Assembly: GCA_020049615.1 (NCBI GenBank)
Contig: JAIFKN010000120.1
Coordinates: 1 to 27,165, forward strand
Reading direction: 5' to 3'
Length of the DNA stretch: 27,165 bases
Source of the DNA: a bacterium
GTDB lineage: Bacteria; Planctomycetota; UBA11346
The notes under the pieces were generated by a model. It had not been told where the DNA came from. It made no database searches and saw only the letters and a list, made by a program, of their open reading frames with translations. Below are positions 1 to 6,440 of this stretch, piece by piece (positions within the stretch are counted from its first letter, which is position 1; every line of letters begins with the position of its first letter). Made by a program: the position numbers and the translations under genes.

Positions 1-1699
1 TGTTGAGCACGACCTGGAACTCCGACTTGTTGTCGAAGGGCAGCATCTTCACCTGCACCAGGCCGGCCGGCACCAGCAGCATGGCCAGGACGAGGGCGGC
101 GCTGGTGCCGCCGACGATGCCCCAGCGCCACGGGCCGGACGACAGCATGCGGTGCATCAGCCAGCGGTAGAAGCGCGGGATGCGGCCCTCAGGACGCTCG
201 CCGTGGTCGTGCGCGGCCGGCTTGAGGATCCGGACCGCCGCCCACGGCGTGACGATGAACGCCACCAGCAGCGAGAAGATCATCGCCGCGCTGGCGCCGA
301 CCGGGATCGGTCGCATGTACGGGCCCATCAGGCCGCCGACCATGGCCATCGGCAGGATCGCGGCGATCACCGCGATGGTCGCCAGGATGGTCGGATTGCC
401 GACCTCGGCGACCGCTTCGACCGCGATGTCGGCCAGTGATTTGCCGTGCGAGTCCTTGAGTCCGACACGACGATAGATGTTCTCCACGACCACGATCGCG
501 TCGTCGACCAGGATGCCGATCGAGAAGATCAGCGCGAACAGAGTGATGCGGTTGAGGGTGTAGCCCCACAGATAGAGGACGAGCAGGGTCAGGGCCAGCG
601 TCGCCGGGATGGCGATGGCGACGACCAGCGAGGCGCGCCAGCCGAGCAGGAAGAGGATGAGCATGTGCAGCAGCAGCTCGTTGGACTTGTGCGCCGAGGT
701 CTCGCCGTAGTCGCGGGTCACGCTGATGGCGAGGTCGGCGGGGATCACGCGGCCCTTGAGCGCTTCGACCTCCTTGAGCACTGCGTGGCTGACGTCGATG
801 GCATTGGCGCCCGGGCGCTTGGCGATCGACAGGGTGACGGAGGGCTCCTCGCCCGCACTGTCGCCGAAGAACGTGTAGGTGGTCGGATCGGCGGTGCCGT
901 CGCTGACCGTGGCGACATCGCGCAGGAAGATCGGCCGGCCCTCGCTGGCCCCGACCACCACCGCGCCGACGTCGCGGGCGTCATGCAGGAAGTCACCGGT
1001 CTCGACCAGCACCGCCTGGTCGCCGCCGATGAGCCGCCCAGCCTGCTCGGCGCTGTTCGCCGCCTGCAGCGCGCCGGCGACGTCCTGCGCCGCCAGGCCG
1101 CGCGAAGCGAGCAGCTGCGGGTCGAGCTGCACGCGGATGCGACGATGCGCGCCGCCGATCAGCGTGGTCTCGGCGACCTGCGGCACGCGCTTCACCGCCG
1201 TCTCGAGCTCGAGCGCGGCGCGGCGCAGGGTGAGGTGGTCGTAGACCCGGCTGTGCAGGGTCAGGGCGAGGATCGGCACATCGTCGATCGAGCGGGGCTT
1301 GATCAGCGGCGTGGTCGCGCCCTGCGGGATGCGGTCGAAGTTGGTCTGCAGCTTCTGGTTGAGGCGGACCAGACTCTTCTCGACGTCCTCGCCGACCTTG
1401 AAGCGCACGATGGTCATGGCCTTCCCGGCCATGGCGGTGGAGTAGACGTACTCGACGCCCTGGATCTCCCACAGCAGCTGCTCCATCGGGCGGACCACGC
1501 GTTCCTCGACCTCCTTGGCCGCGGCGCCGGGCATGCCGACCATGACGTCGACCATCGGCACCTGGATCTGCGGCTCCTCCTCGCGCGGCAGCAGGGCGAC
1601 GGCCATCGCGCCGAGCAGGATGCTGGCGATGACCAGCAGCGGGGTCAGCTTGGAGTTGACGAAGGAGTGGGCGATGCCGCCGGAGGGTCCGAGGTTCAT
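1..1699 (-). CDS. RND-family efflux permease, N-terminal 566 residues (partial)
   Basis: This is an inner-membrane proton-driven pump subunit that would form a tripartite efflux complex with the adaptor encoded just upstream and an outer-membrane channel not seen here. The gene runs off the window edge, and about 566 of the usual ~1,040 residues are visible. The N-terminus has a short cytoplasmic stretch, TM1 (about residues 17-36), then the porter-domain opening with 'REEEPQIQVPMVDV' and 'EERVVRPMEQ'. The motif GILVDDAIVVVENI lies near residue 395 and is the typical TM4 segment with the paired Asp of the proton relay. The ATG at 1699 is supported by AAAGG six bases upstream. The sequence resembles HAE1-type (hydrophobe/amphiphile) pumps more than metal pumps, but the substrate cannot be read from the sequence. 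It is probably co-transcribed with the adaptor gene, across a structured 157-bp gap. Confidence 0.93.
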   Translation of the reverse strand, partial: MNLGPSGGIAHSFVNSKLTPLLVIASILLGAMAVALLPREEEPQIQVPMVDVMVGMPGAAAKEVEERVVRPMEQLLWEIQGVEYVYSTAMAGKAMTIVRFKVGEDVEKSLVRLNQKLQTNFDRIPQGATTPLIKPRSIDDVPILALTLHSRVYDHLTLRRAALELETAVKRVPQVAETTLIGGAHRRIRVQLDPQLLASRGLAAQDVAGALQAANSAEQAGRLIGGDQAVLVETGDFLHDARDVGAVVVGASEGRPIFLRDVATVSDGTADPTTYTFFGDSAGEEPSVTLSIAKRPGANAIDVSHAVLKEVEALKGRVIPADLAISVTRDYGETSAHKSNELLLHMLILFLLGWRASLVVAIAIPATLALTLLVLYLWGYTLNRITLFALIFSIGILVDDAIVVVENIYRRVGLKDSHGKSLADIAVEAVAEVGNPTILATIAVIAAILPMAMVGGLMGPYMRPIPVGASAAMIFSLLVAFIVTPWAAVRILKPAAHDHGERPEGRIPRFYRWLMHRMLSSGPWRWGIVGGTSAALVLAMLLVPAGLVQVKMLPFDNKSEFQVVLN

Positions 1700-1727
1700 G
1701 ATCGGCCTTTCAGCCAAAAATCGAGAC

Positions 1728-1842
1728 TTCGATTCACAGGAGACACAGAGGCACAGAGGTTCGAAAGAGAGGGAGATCGAAGGAAAGGCATTGCCTCGCC
1801 TCCTTCGGGCCTCTGTGTCTCTGTGCCTCCTGTGAATTCGAA
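1728..1842. repeat. Nested inverted repeat between efflux adaptor and permease genes
   Basis: The left arm (1728-1759) and right arm (1810-1842) are near-perfect reverse complements: about 32 bp with two mismatches and one bulged base, built on 'CACAGAGGCACAGAG'-like units. The spacer has its own nested stems: CGAAGG (1779-1784) pairs with CCTTCG (1802-1807), and AGGCA-T-TGCCT sits at its centre. Similar CACAGAG-rich stem-loops are scattered through many unrelated bacterial genomes, where they give spurious short proteins. It may be a REP/MITE-type element or an mRNA hairpin that sets the adaptor-to-pump expression ratio. It is not a clear intrinsic terminator because no U-tract follows. Confidence 0.75.
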
Positions 1843-1856
1843 AGCGTGTATCAGGC

Positions 1857-2864
1857 TCATCGGACCGTCACGGGCTGGCCGTCGCGGAGCGCGTCGGCGC
1901 CATCGACCACCACCGTCTCGTCGGGTTTCAGACCGGCGCGGACCGCGGTGCTGGCGCCGTCGCTGCCGCCGAGCCGCACCAGGCGCAGGCGGGCGATGCC
2001 GTCCTGGACCACGAACAGCGCGTCGAGCTGACCGCGGCGGACGATGGCGCTCGATGGCACGCTCAGCTGGCGGCCCTCGCTGACCGGGATGGTGACGCGG
2101 CCGAACTGGCCGGAGCGTAGACCCTTCGCCTCGGCCGGCAGGGCGAGCTTGACCAGCACGGTGCGGCTGACCGGATCGGCGGCCGGGGTGACCTCGACCA
2201 CGGCGGCCTCCTGGTCGAGCGCCGCGATCTGCACACGCAGCTGCGTGCCTACGACCACGCGGGCGGCGAGCGATTCGGGAATCTCCACCTCCAGGCGCAG
2301 CGAGGCGGGATCCTCGAGGTCGATCACCGCCCGACCCGGCTGGAGCAGATCGCCGAGTTCGACGTGCTTGCGCACCACCACGCCGGCGAAGGGGGCGGTG
2401 ATGCGGGTGTAGCCGACCATGATCCCGGCCTCGGCGGCGGCGGCGGCCGAGCCGGCGGCACGGGCCTGGGCGGCGTCGAAGTCGGCCTTGGTCGTCGACT
2501 GCTTCTCGAACAGCAGCTTGGCGCGCTCGAAGTCGGCGGCGGCCTGCGCCGCCAGCGCCTGGGCCTGGTCGCGCTTGGCCGCGATCTCGAGGGCGTCGAT
2601 CTCGACCAGCACGGCGCCGGCGGCGACCGTGGTGCCGGGGGTGGCGGTGATGCGCCCGACCACGCCCTGCACCCGCGCCATCAGCGTCGCGGCGCTGGCG
2701 GCCTTGACCGTGCCGGGCAGGACCTCGACCGAGCCGTGCTCGGCCAGGGCGGCGACCGCGGTGGCGACGCTGGCGGCGGGCAGCGGTTTGGCGGCCTGGG
2801 TCTGGGGACCGGTGCCGCAGCCGGCGAGTACGAGCGCGACGACGGGGATCACAGCGAGCTTCAT
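1857..2864 (-). CDS. RND efflux periplasmic adaptor (membrane fusion) lipoprotein, HlyD/AcrA family
   Basis: This 335-residue adaptor bridges an inner-membrane RND pump and an outer-membrane channel. A lipoprotein signal peptide ends in the lipobox LAGC with Cys16 as the acylation site. The order is a barrel-sandwich (biotinyl-lipoyl-like) half-motif ('ARVQGVVGRITATPGTTV', about residues 63-80), an Ala-rich alpha-hairpin (about 95-145), the second lipoyl half ('ITAPFAGVVVRKHVELGDLL', about 153-172), a beta-barrel, and a membrane-proximal domain ('VPSSAIVRRG'). Its length is normal for the family. The ATG at 2864 has AGGAA six bases upstream (2871-2875). It is the first gene of the two-gene efflux operon, and the palindrome at 2906-2921 lies in its promoter region. 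Confidence 0.95.
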   Translation of the reverse strand: MKLAVIPVVALVLAGCGTGPQTQAAKPLPAASVATAVAALAEHGSVEVLPGTVKAASAATLMARVQGVVGRITATPGTTVAAGAVLVEIDALEIAAKRDQAQALAAQAAADFERAKLLFEKQSTTKADFDAAQARAAGSAAAAAEAGIMVGYTRITAPFAGVVVRKHVELGDLLQPGRAVIDLEDPASLRLEVEIPESLAARVVVGTQLRVQIAALDQEAAVVEVTPAADPVSRTVLVKLALPAEAKGLRSGQFGRVTIPVSEGRQLSVPSSAIVRRGQLDALFVVQDGIARLRLVRLGGSDGASTAVRAGLKPDETVVVDGADALRDGQPVTVR

Positions 2865-2905
2865 GGCGGGTTCCTGTCGGACGGATGCGAGGGCAGAATG
2901 AAGAG

Positions 2906-2921
2906 GCCGTAGTACTACTGC
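2906..2921. promoter_or_regulatory. Palindrome upstream of the efflux operon, possible operator
   Basis: A perfect 10-bp palindrome GTAGTACTAC (2909-2918) is flanked by GC on both sides with one mismatched pair between, giving an imperfect 16-bp dyad. It lies about 42 bp upstream of the adaptor start codon, where a repressor could control the efflux operon. No regulator gene is adjacent, so the role is inferred from position and symmetry only. Confidence 0.35.
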
Positions 2922-2955
2922 AAGTCAGCTATGGTCCTGCGATGAGGCAACGGCG

Positions 2956-3168
2956 TCACGGGCGCGAGCAGACCGCGCCGCCCTCACGCAGGCCCATCTT
3001 GCGGAAGAGCCACTCCGGCGGGCAGAAGCCGGTGAACGAGGACTGGATCAGGTTGGCGCCGATGAAGACGGTGAACCAGATGAAGTTCGGGTGCACCCAG
3101 TAGGTCAGGGCGACGCTGAGCAGGACCATGAGGCCGGCAAGCAGGCGGATGGCGCGTTCGATGGTCAT
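2956..3168 (-). CDS. Small DUF2892/YgaP-type inner-membrane protein
   Basis: This 70-residue protein has two predicted transmembrane helices (about residues 6-24 and 27-47) and the ending 'SSFTGFCPPEWLFRKMGL', which is typical of the DUF2892 family. That domain forms the membrane part of E. coli YgaP, a membrane rhodanese, and often occurs alone beside sulfurtransferase genes. Cys49 is the conserved-looking cysteine after helix 2. A longer reading from 3225 exists, but the family starts at 'MTIERAIRLL', and AGGA sits nine bases upstream of the ATG at 3168. A sigma-54-like promoter lies just upstream (3198-3214). Divergence from a rhodanese/thioredoxin operon fits a role in sulfane-sulfur metabolism. 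The molecular function of stand-alone members is unknown. Confidence 0.88.
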   Translation of the reverse strand: MTIERAIRLLAGLMVLLSVALTYWVHPNFIWFTVFIGANLIQSSFTGFCPPEWLFRKMGLREGGAVCSRP

Positions 3169-3197
3169 GGGGAGAAATCCTGAGGGGTCCGGAGCAT

Positions 3198-3214
3198 TGC
3201 ACATCACGTGCCAG
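3198..3214 (-). promoter_or_regulatory. Sigma-54-like (-24/-12) promoter for the DUF2892 gene
   Basis: Read on the minus strand this is CTGGCACGTGATGTGCA, against the known consensus YTGGCACG-N4-TTGCW. Only one defined position differs, and the essential GG and GC doublets are separated by exactly 10 bases. It predicts transcription starting near 3187, about 19 bases before the ATG at 3168. Sigma-54 promoters need an enhancer-binding ATPase; no such gene is present in the window. Confidence 0.6.
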
Positions 3215-3398
3215 AGTCGAAACATCTTCGTAACCCGTTTTATGTAAGCTCGTTGAACGATATTGGCTGGGTCAGAGGCGTAGTCATAGGATGCATGATT
3301 GCAACACGATGCGCTCTTGTTGATGCTTAATTACAACAGCATTGAGGCGCGCAAGGCTGAGTCCAAGGCCCAGGCAAGGACTTACGAGCTGCGACGCA
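3215..3398. promoter_or_regulatory. AT-richer shared control region between divergent sulfur genes
   Basis: This intergenic stretch is visibly lower in GC than everything around it. It contains an exact odd-centred dyad TCGTT-G-AACGA at 3250-3260 and a weaker one, TGTTG-N11-CAACA, at 3318-3338. The second lies about 90-110 bases upstream of the predicted plus-strand start, the usual distance for an enhancer-binding-protein site. An open frame crosses the region in frame with thioredoxin, but its composition and lack of homology argue that it is not translated. Confidence 0.4.
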
Positions 3399-3415
3399 TT
3401 GGCACAACCGGCGCA
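3399..3415 (+). promoter_or_regulatory. Sigma-54-like (-24/-12) promoter for the thioredoxin-rhodanese operon
   Basis: The sequence TTGGCACAACCGGCGCA keeps the TTGGCAC block and the GG-N10-GC spacing of the -24/-12 consensus, but has GC instead of TT just before the -12 GC doublet. The expected start is near 3426, which leaves a ~35-base leader before the ATG at 3461. It is a weaker match than the divergent element at 3198-3214, but position and spacing agree. Confidence 0.5.
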
Positions 3416-3460
3416 ATGTACCCGACGCAACTGAACCGCATCAACACTCCGGAGCCCATC

Positions 3461-3781
3461 ATGCTCGACTTCAACCGCGATGTCATCGAAGCCAGCCACC
3501 GCCAGCCGGTGCTGGTCGACTTCTACGCCACCTGGTGCGGCCCGTGCAAGATGCTCGCGCCGGTGCTCGACGAGGTGGTCAAGTCGGCCGCCGGACCGCT
3601 CAAGCTGGTCAAGGTCGACACCGACGCCAACCAGGACCTGGCGGTCAGCGCCGGCGTCTCGGGCATCCCCGACGTGCGCCTGTTCATCGGCGGCAAGCAG
3701 GTCGGCGCCTTCACCGGCTTCCGCCCGAAGCCGGCGGTCGAGCAGTTCGTGCGCGACCGCCTCGCGCTGAGCAAGGCCTGA
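3461..3781 (+). CDS. Thioredoxin
   Basis: This is a 106-residue single-domain cytoplasmic thioredoxin with no signal peptide. The active site 'ATWCGPCK' places the redox pair at Cys26 and Cys29, and the cis-Pro loop reads 'SGIPDVRLF'. A 160-codon frame begins at 3299, but its first 54 residues show no thioredoxin similarity and have atypical composition. The ATG at 3461 has GGAG (3451-3454) at good spacing. It is the first gene of a tight operon, with the next start codon 2 bases after its stop. Its sequence closely matches the thioredoxin domain of the downstream fusion ('PVLVDF.ATWC.PCK.LAP', 'GIPDVRLF'), so the two probably arose by duplication. The likely role is reduction of protein disulfides or persulfides formed by the neighbouring rhodaneses. 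Confidence 0.92.
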   Translation: MLDFNRDVIEASHRQPVLVDFYATWCGPCKMLAPVLDEVVKSAAGPLKLVKVDTDANQDLAVSAGVSGIPDVRLFIGGKQVGAFTGFRPKPAVEQFVRDRLALSKA

Positions 3782-3783
3782 GC

Positions 3784-4599
3784 ATGCGCAGCATCGGCGT
3801 CCGCCAGCTGCATGAGGTTGTGCGGTCGCGTGCGGCCGTCGATCTCATCGACGTCCGCACCGGCTTCGAGTTCCGTGCCGGCCATGCCGTCGGCGCGCGC
3901 CATGTCCCGCTCGGATCCCTCGATCCGGCGCAGGTCTTGGCCGAGCGGACGGCCGGTCCGGACGAGCCGATCTACCTCATCTGCGCCTCGGGGGCGCGTT
4001 CGGGCGCCGCCTGCGAGGCCTTCCGCCGGGCCGGCTTCGCCCACGCGGTCAACGTCGAGGGCGGCACCGGGGCGTGGCGCCGGGCCGACCTGCCGATGGA
4101 ACGCGATCCGCAGGCGGCCTCGCTGAACCTCGTCCGGCAGGTCGCCATCTACGCCCTGGTCGGTGCCATCGTGCTGTTCCTCATGCCCTGCTCGCCCTTT
4201 GCGGTGTGGGGCACGGCGTACTGCCCAACGCGGCCTGATGCTGCCGCTGCTGCCGCCGCTGCCGCCGCCCCTTCATCCGGGGCGATCGACTTCGAGCGCG
4301 ACGTCGTCGCCGCCAGCGCCCAGGTCCCGGTGCTGGTCGACTTCCACGCCACCTGGTGCCCGCCATGCAAGGCGCTGGCGCCGGAGATCGCGGCCGTGCA
4401 GCTGGAGCGCGGCGACAAGCTGCGGGTGGTGCAGATCGATGTCGACCGCGAACCCGAGATCGCCCGGCGCCACGGCGTCGAGGGCATCCCCGACGTGCGC
4501 CTGTTCGTCGCCGGCCGCGAGGCGGTCCGCTTCACCGGCTTCCGCAACCGGGCCGACATCGCGGCGTGGATCGACACCGCCACCGCGGTGCAGCGCTGA
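3784..4599 (+). CDS. Rhodanese - transmembrane - thioredoxin fusion protein
   Basis: This 271-residue protein has three parts. Residues ~1-105 are a rhodanese domain with 'LIDVRTGFEF' and the active-site loop CASGARS, Cys67 being the presumed persulfide carrier. Residues ~118-135 are a single hydrophobic helix, followed by PCSP (135-138), Trp142 and Cys147. After a ten-Ala run (153-162), residues ~166-271 form a thioredoxin domain with WCPPCK (Cys192, Cys195). There is no signal peptide, and arginines before the helix favour rhodanese inside and thioredoxin in the periplasm. The WCPPC centre is more DsbE/TlpA-like than the WCGPC of the neighbour. It starts 2 bases after the thioredoxin stop, and AAGG upstream may act as a ribosome site. 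The inferred role is transfer or reduction of sulfane sulfur at the membrane. I do not recognise this exact architecture as a named protein. Confidence 0.88.
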   Translation: MRSIGVRQLHEVVRSRAAVDLIDVRTGFEFRAGHAVGARHVPLGSLDPAQVLAERTAGPDEPIYLICASGARSGAACEAFRRAGFAHAVNVEGGTGAWRRADLPMERDPQAASLNLVRQVAIYALVGAIVLFLMPCSPFAVWGTAYCPTRPDAAAAAAAAAAPSSGAIDFERDVVAASAQVPVLVDFHATWCPPCKALAPEIAAVQLERGDKLRVVQIDVDREPEIARRHGVEGIPDVRLFVAGREAVRFTGFRNRADIAAWIDTATAVQR

Positions 4600-4600
4600 C

Positions 4601-4744
4601 ATGCTGTACGACGCCCTGCTCATCGCCGGCTTCATCCTGATCTGGCTGCTGCTCGCCCCGTGCTCGCCGATCTCACTGTGGCGACGCGGCTCCTGCGCCT
4701 GGAAGCCGAAGCCGCCGGCCGACGAACCTCCATCGAAACCCTGA
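4601..4744 (+). CDS. 47-aa membrane peptide with PCSP-x3-W-x4-C module
   Basis: This small gene lies between the fusion gene (1-base gap) and the flavoprotein gene (9-base gap). Residues ~5-19 form one hydrophobic helix. PCSP (20-23), Trp27 and Cys32 follow, then a basic, proline-rich tail (RR, KPKPP). The helix plus Cys-x5-Trp-x4-Cys pattern matches residues 118-147 of the upstream fusion with identical spacing, which is the main evidence that it is a real gene. It has no ribosome site of its own, so it is probably translated by re-initiation after the previous stop. Its stop codon overlaps the ribosome site of the next gene (GAGGA, 4743-4747). The charged tail suggests that the C-terminus is cytoplasmic. 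I do not recognise the family; the cysteines could carry or relay thiol/persulfide equivalents. Confidence 0.75.
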   Translation: MLYDALLIAGFILIWLLLAPCSPISLWRRGSCAWKPKPPADEPPSKP

Positions 4745-4753
4745 GGAATCATC

Positions 4754-6439
4754 ATGCCCTCCCGCACCATCATCGTCGGCGGCGTCGCCGGCGGAGCCTC
4801 CTGCGCCGCACGCCTGCGTCGGCTCGACGAACAGGCCGAGATCGTGGTCTACGAACGTGGCCACTACGTCTCCTTCGCCAACTGCGGCCTGCCCTATCAC
4901 GTCGGCGGGGTGATCGCCGAGGAGGCCAGCCTGCTGGTCGCGACGCCCAAGCTGCTGCACGACCGCTTCCGCATCACCGTCAAGGTGCGCCATGAGGTCG
5001 TCGCAATCGATCGCGCGGCGCAGACGGTGCGGGTGCGCGATCTCGAGACCGGCACGGAGTCGAGCGACCGCTACGACCACCTGGTCCTGTCGCCCGGGGC
5101 CAACGCCATCATCCCGCCGATCCCCGGCGTCGATCTGCCGGGCGTGTTCGTCATGCGCACGGTGCCGGATGCGCGCACCGTCCGCGCCTGGATCGCAGCC
5201 CACCAAGCGACCCGCGCCCTGGTCGTCGGTGGCGGCTTCATCGGCCTGGAGATGGCCGAGAATCTGCGCCACATCGGCCTCGCCGTCACCCTGGTCGAGA
5301 AGGCCGACCAGGTGATGCCGCCGCTCGATCCCGAGATGGCCGCGCCGGTGCGGGTCCGCCTCGAGGAGCGCGGCGTGCAGGTCGTGCTGGGCGATGCCGC
5401 CAGCGCCATCCGCAGCGAGGCTGGCGCCCTGCGCGTCGCCACCGAACGCGGCAACGAGATCGTCACCGACCTGGTCATCCTCGCCATCGGCGTGCGTCCC
5501 GAGACCACGCTGGCGAAGCAGGCCGGACTGGAACTGGGCCCGCGCGGCGGCTTCAAGGTCGATGCGCAGATGCGCACCAGCGACCCGCGCATCCTCGCGG
5601 TGGGCGACGCGGTCGAGGTCACCGACCTCACCACCGGCACGCCGGCGCTGATCCCGCTCGCCGGCCCGGCGAACCGCCAGGGCCGCCTCGCCGCCGAGAT
5701 CATCAGCGGCCGGCAAGGCGCCTTCCGCGGCGTGCAGGGTACGGCGGTGTGTGGCGTCTTCGGCCTGACCGTGGCGATGACCGGCGCCAGCGAGAAGTCG
5801 CTCAAGCGCGCTGGCGCCCCGGCGGCCTGCGTCGTCCGCCTGCACCCGGCCCAGCATGTCGGCTACTACCCCGGGGCCAAGCCGATCCACCTCAAGCTGC
5901 TCTATCGTACGAGCGACGGCCGCGTGCTCGGCGCCCAGGCGGTGGGCGAGGAAGGGGTCGAGCGGCGCATCGACGTGATCGCCACCGCCATGCGCCTCGG
6001 CGCCACGATCGACGACCTTGCCGACCTCGAACTGTGCTACGCGCCGCAGTACGGCGCGGCCAAGGATCCGGTGAACCTCGCCGGCATGGTGGCGATGAAC
6101 GACCGCAACGGCGACGCCCCGGCTCTGCCGTGGAGCATCGCCGACGATCCCGGCTTCACCGTGCTGGATGTGCGCGAAGCCGATGAGTGGGCGGCCGGCC
6201 ACCACCAGCGCGCCCTCCACATCCCGCTGCACCTGGTGCGCGACCGCCTCGCCGAGATCCCGCGCGACCGGCCCCTGGCGGTCTACTGCGCCGGCGGACA
6301 GCGCAGCTACTACGCCATACGCCTGCTGCGCCAGCACGGCTTCGACGCACGCAACCTTTCGGGCGGCTGGCAGAGCGCGCGGCATCGCGCCGGGGCCGAC
6401 GCCAGCGGACGGCAGGCGCGCGGCGAAGCGGCCGGCTGA
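4754..6439 (+). CDS. CoA-disulfide reductase-like FAD/NAD(P)H oxidoreductase with C-terminal rhodanese domain
   Basis: This 561-residue cytoplasmic flavoprotein has an N-terminal FAD-binding motif (VGGVAGGAS, residues 8-16) and the single active-site cysteine in SFANCGLPY (Cys44), as in CoA-disulfide reductases. The second nucleotide site is ALVVGGGFIGLEMAEN (about 156-171). The dimerisation domain contains YAPQYGAAKDPVNLAG. Residues ~470-540 form a rhodanese domain ('VLDVREADEWAAGH', CAGGQRS with Cys512). This CoADR-Rhd architecture is known from NAD(P)H-dependent polysulfide/persulfide reductases, which reduce CoA-persulfide or polysulfide to sulfide. It is the last gene of the operon, with a strong ribosome site GAGGA six bases before the ATG, and a hairpin follows at 6441-6473. 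Plain CoA-disulfide reduction is the alternative role. No sulfide:quinone reductase or persulfide dioxygenase lies in the window. Confidence 0.93.
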   Translation: MPSRTIIVGGVAGGASCAARLRRLDEQAEIVVYERGHYVSFANCGLPYHVGGVIAEEASLLVATPKLLHDRFRITVKVRHEVVAIDRAAQTVRVRDLETGTESSDRYDHLVLSPGANAIIPPIPGVDLPGVFVMRTVPDARTVRAWIAAHQATRALVVGGGFIGLEMAENLRHIGLAVTLVEKADQVMPPLDPEMAAPVRVRLEERGVQVVLGDAASAIRSEAGALRVATERGNEIVTDLVILAIGVRPETTLAKQAGLELGPRGGFKVDAQMRTSDPRILAVGDAVEVTDLTTGTPALIPLAGPANRQGRLAAEIISGRQGAFRGVQGTAVCGVFGLTVAMTGASEKSLKRAGAPAACVVRLHPAQHVGYYPGAKPIHLKLLYRTSDGRVLGAQAVGEEGVERRIDVIATAMRLGATIDDLADLELCYAPQYGAAKDPVNLAGMVAMNDRNGDAPALPWSIADDPGFTVLDVREADEWAAGHHQRALHIPLHLVRDRLAEIPRDRPLAVYCAGGQRSYYAIRLLRQHGFDARNLSGGWQSARHRAGADASGRQARGEAAG

Positions 6440-6440
6440 A

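Noticed and set aside
2044..2075. TGGCACG-like -24 block inside the adaptor gene
   Set aside because: It is within coding sequence on the opposite strand, with no start codon of a supported gene downstream.
446..2083. 545-codon plus-strand open frame across the efflux permease gene and intergenic repeat
   Set aside because: The minus-strand RND permease is clear and runs off the window edge, and the plus frame has no recognisable domain. Its end passes through the inverted repeat, a known source of spurious peptides.
3299..3460. 54-codon N-terminal extension of the thioredoxin
   Set aside because: It is AT-richer than genes here, has no thioredoxin homology, and contains the sigma-54-like promoter. 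A proper ribosome site precedes the ATG at 3461.
4673..6385. 570-codon minus-strand open frame opposite the CoADR-rhodanese gene
   Set aside because: The plus strand encodes FAD, active-site Cys and rhodanese motifs in order; the antisense frame has none.
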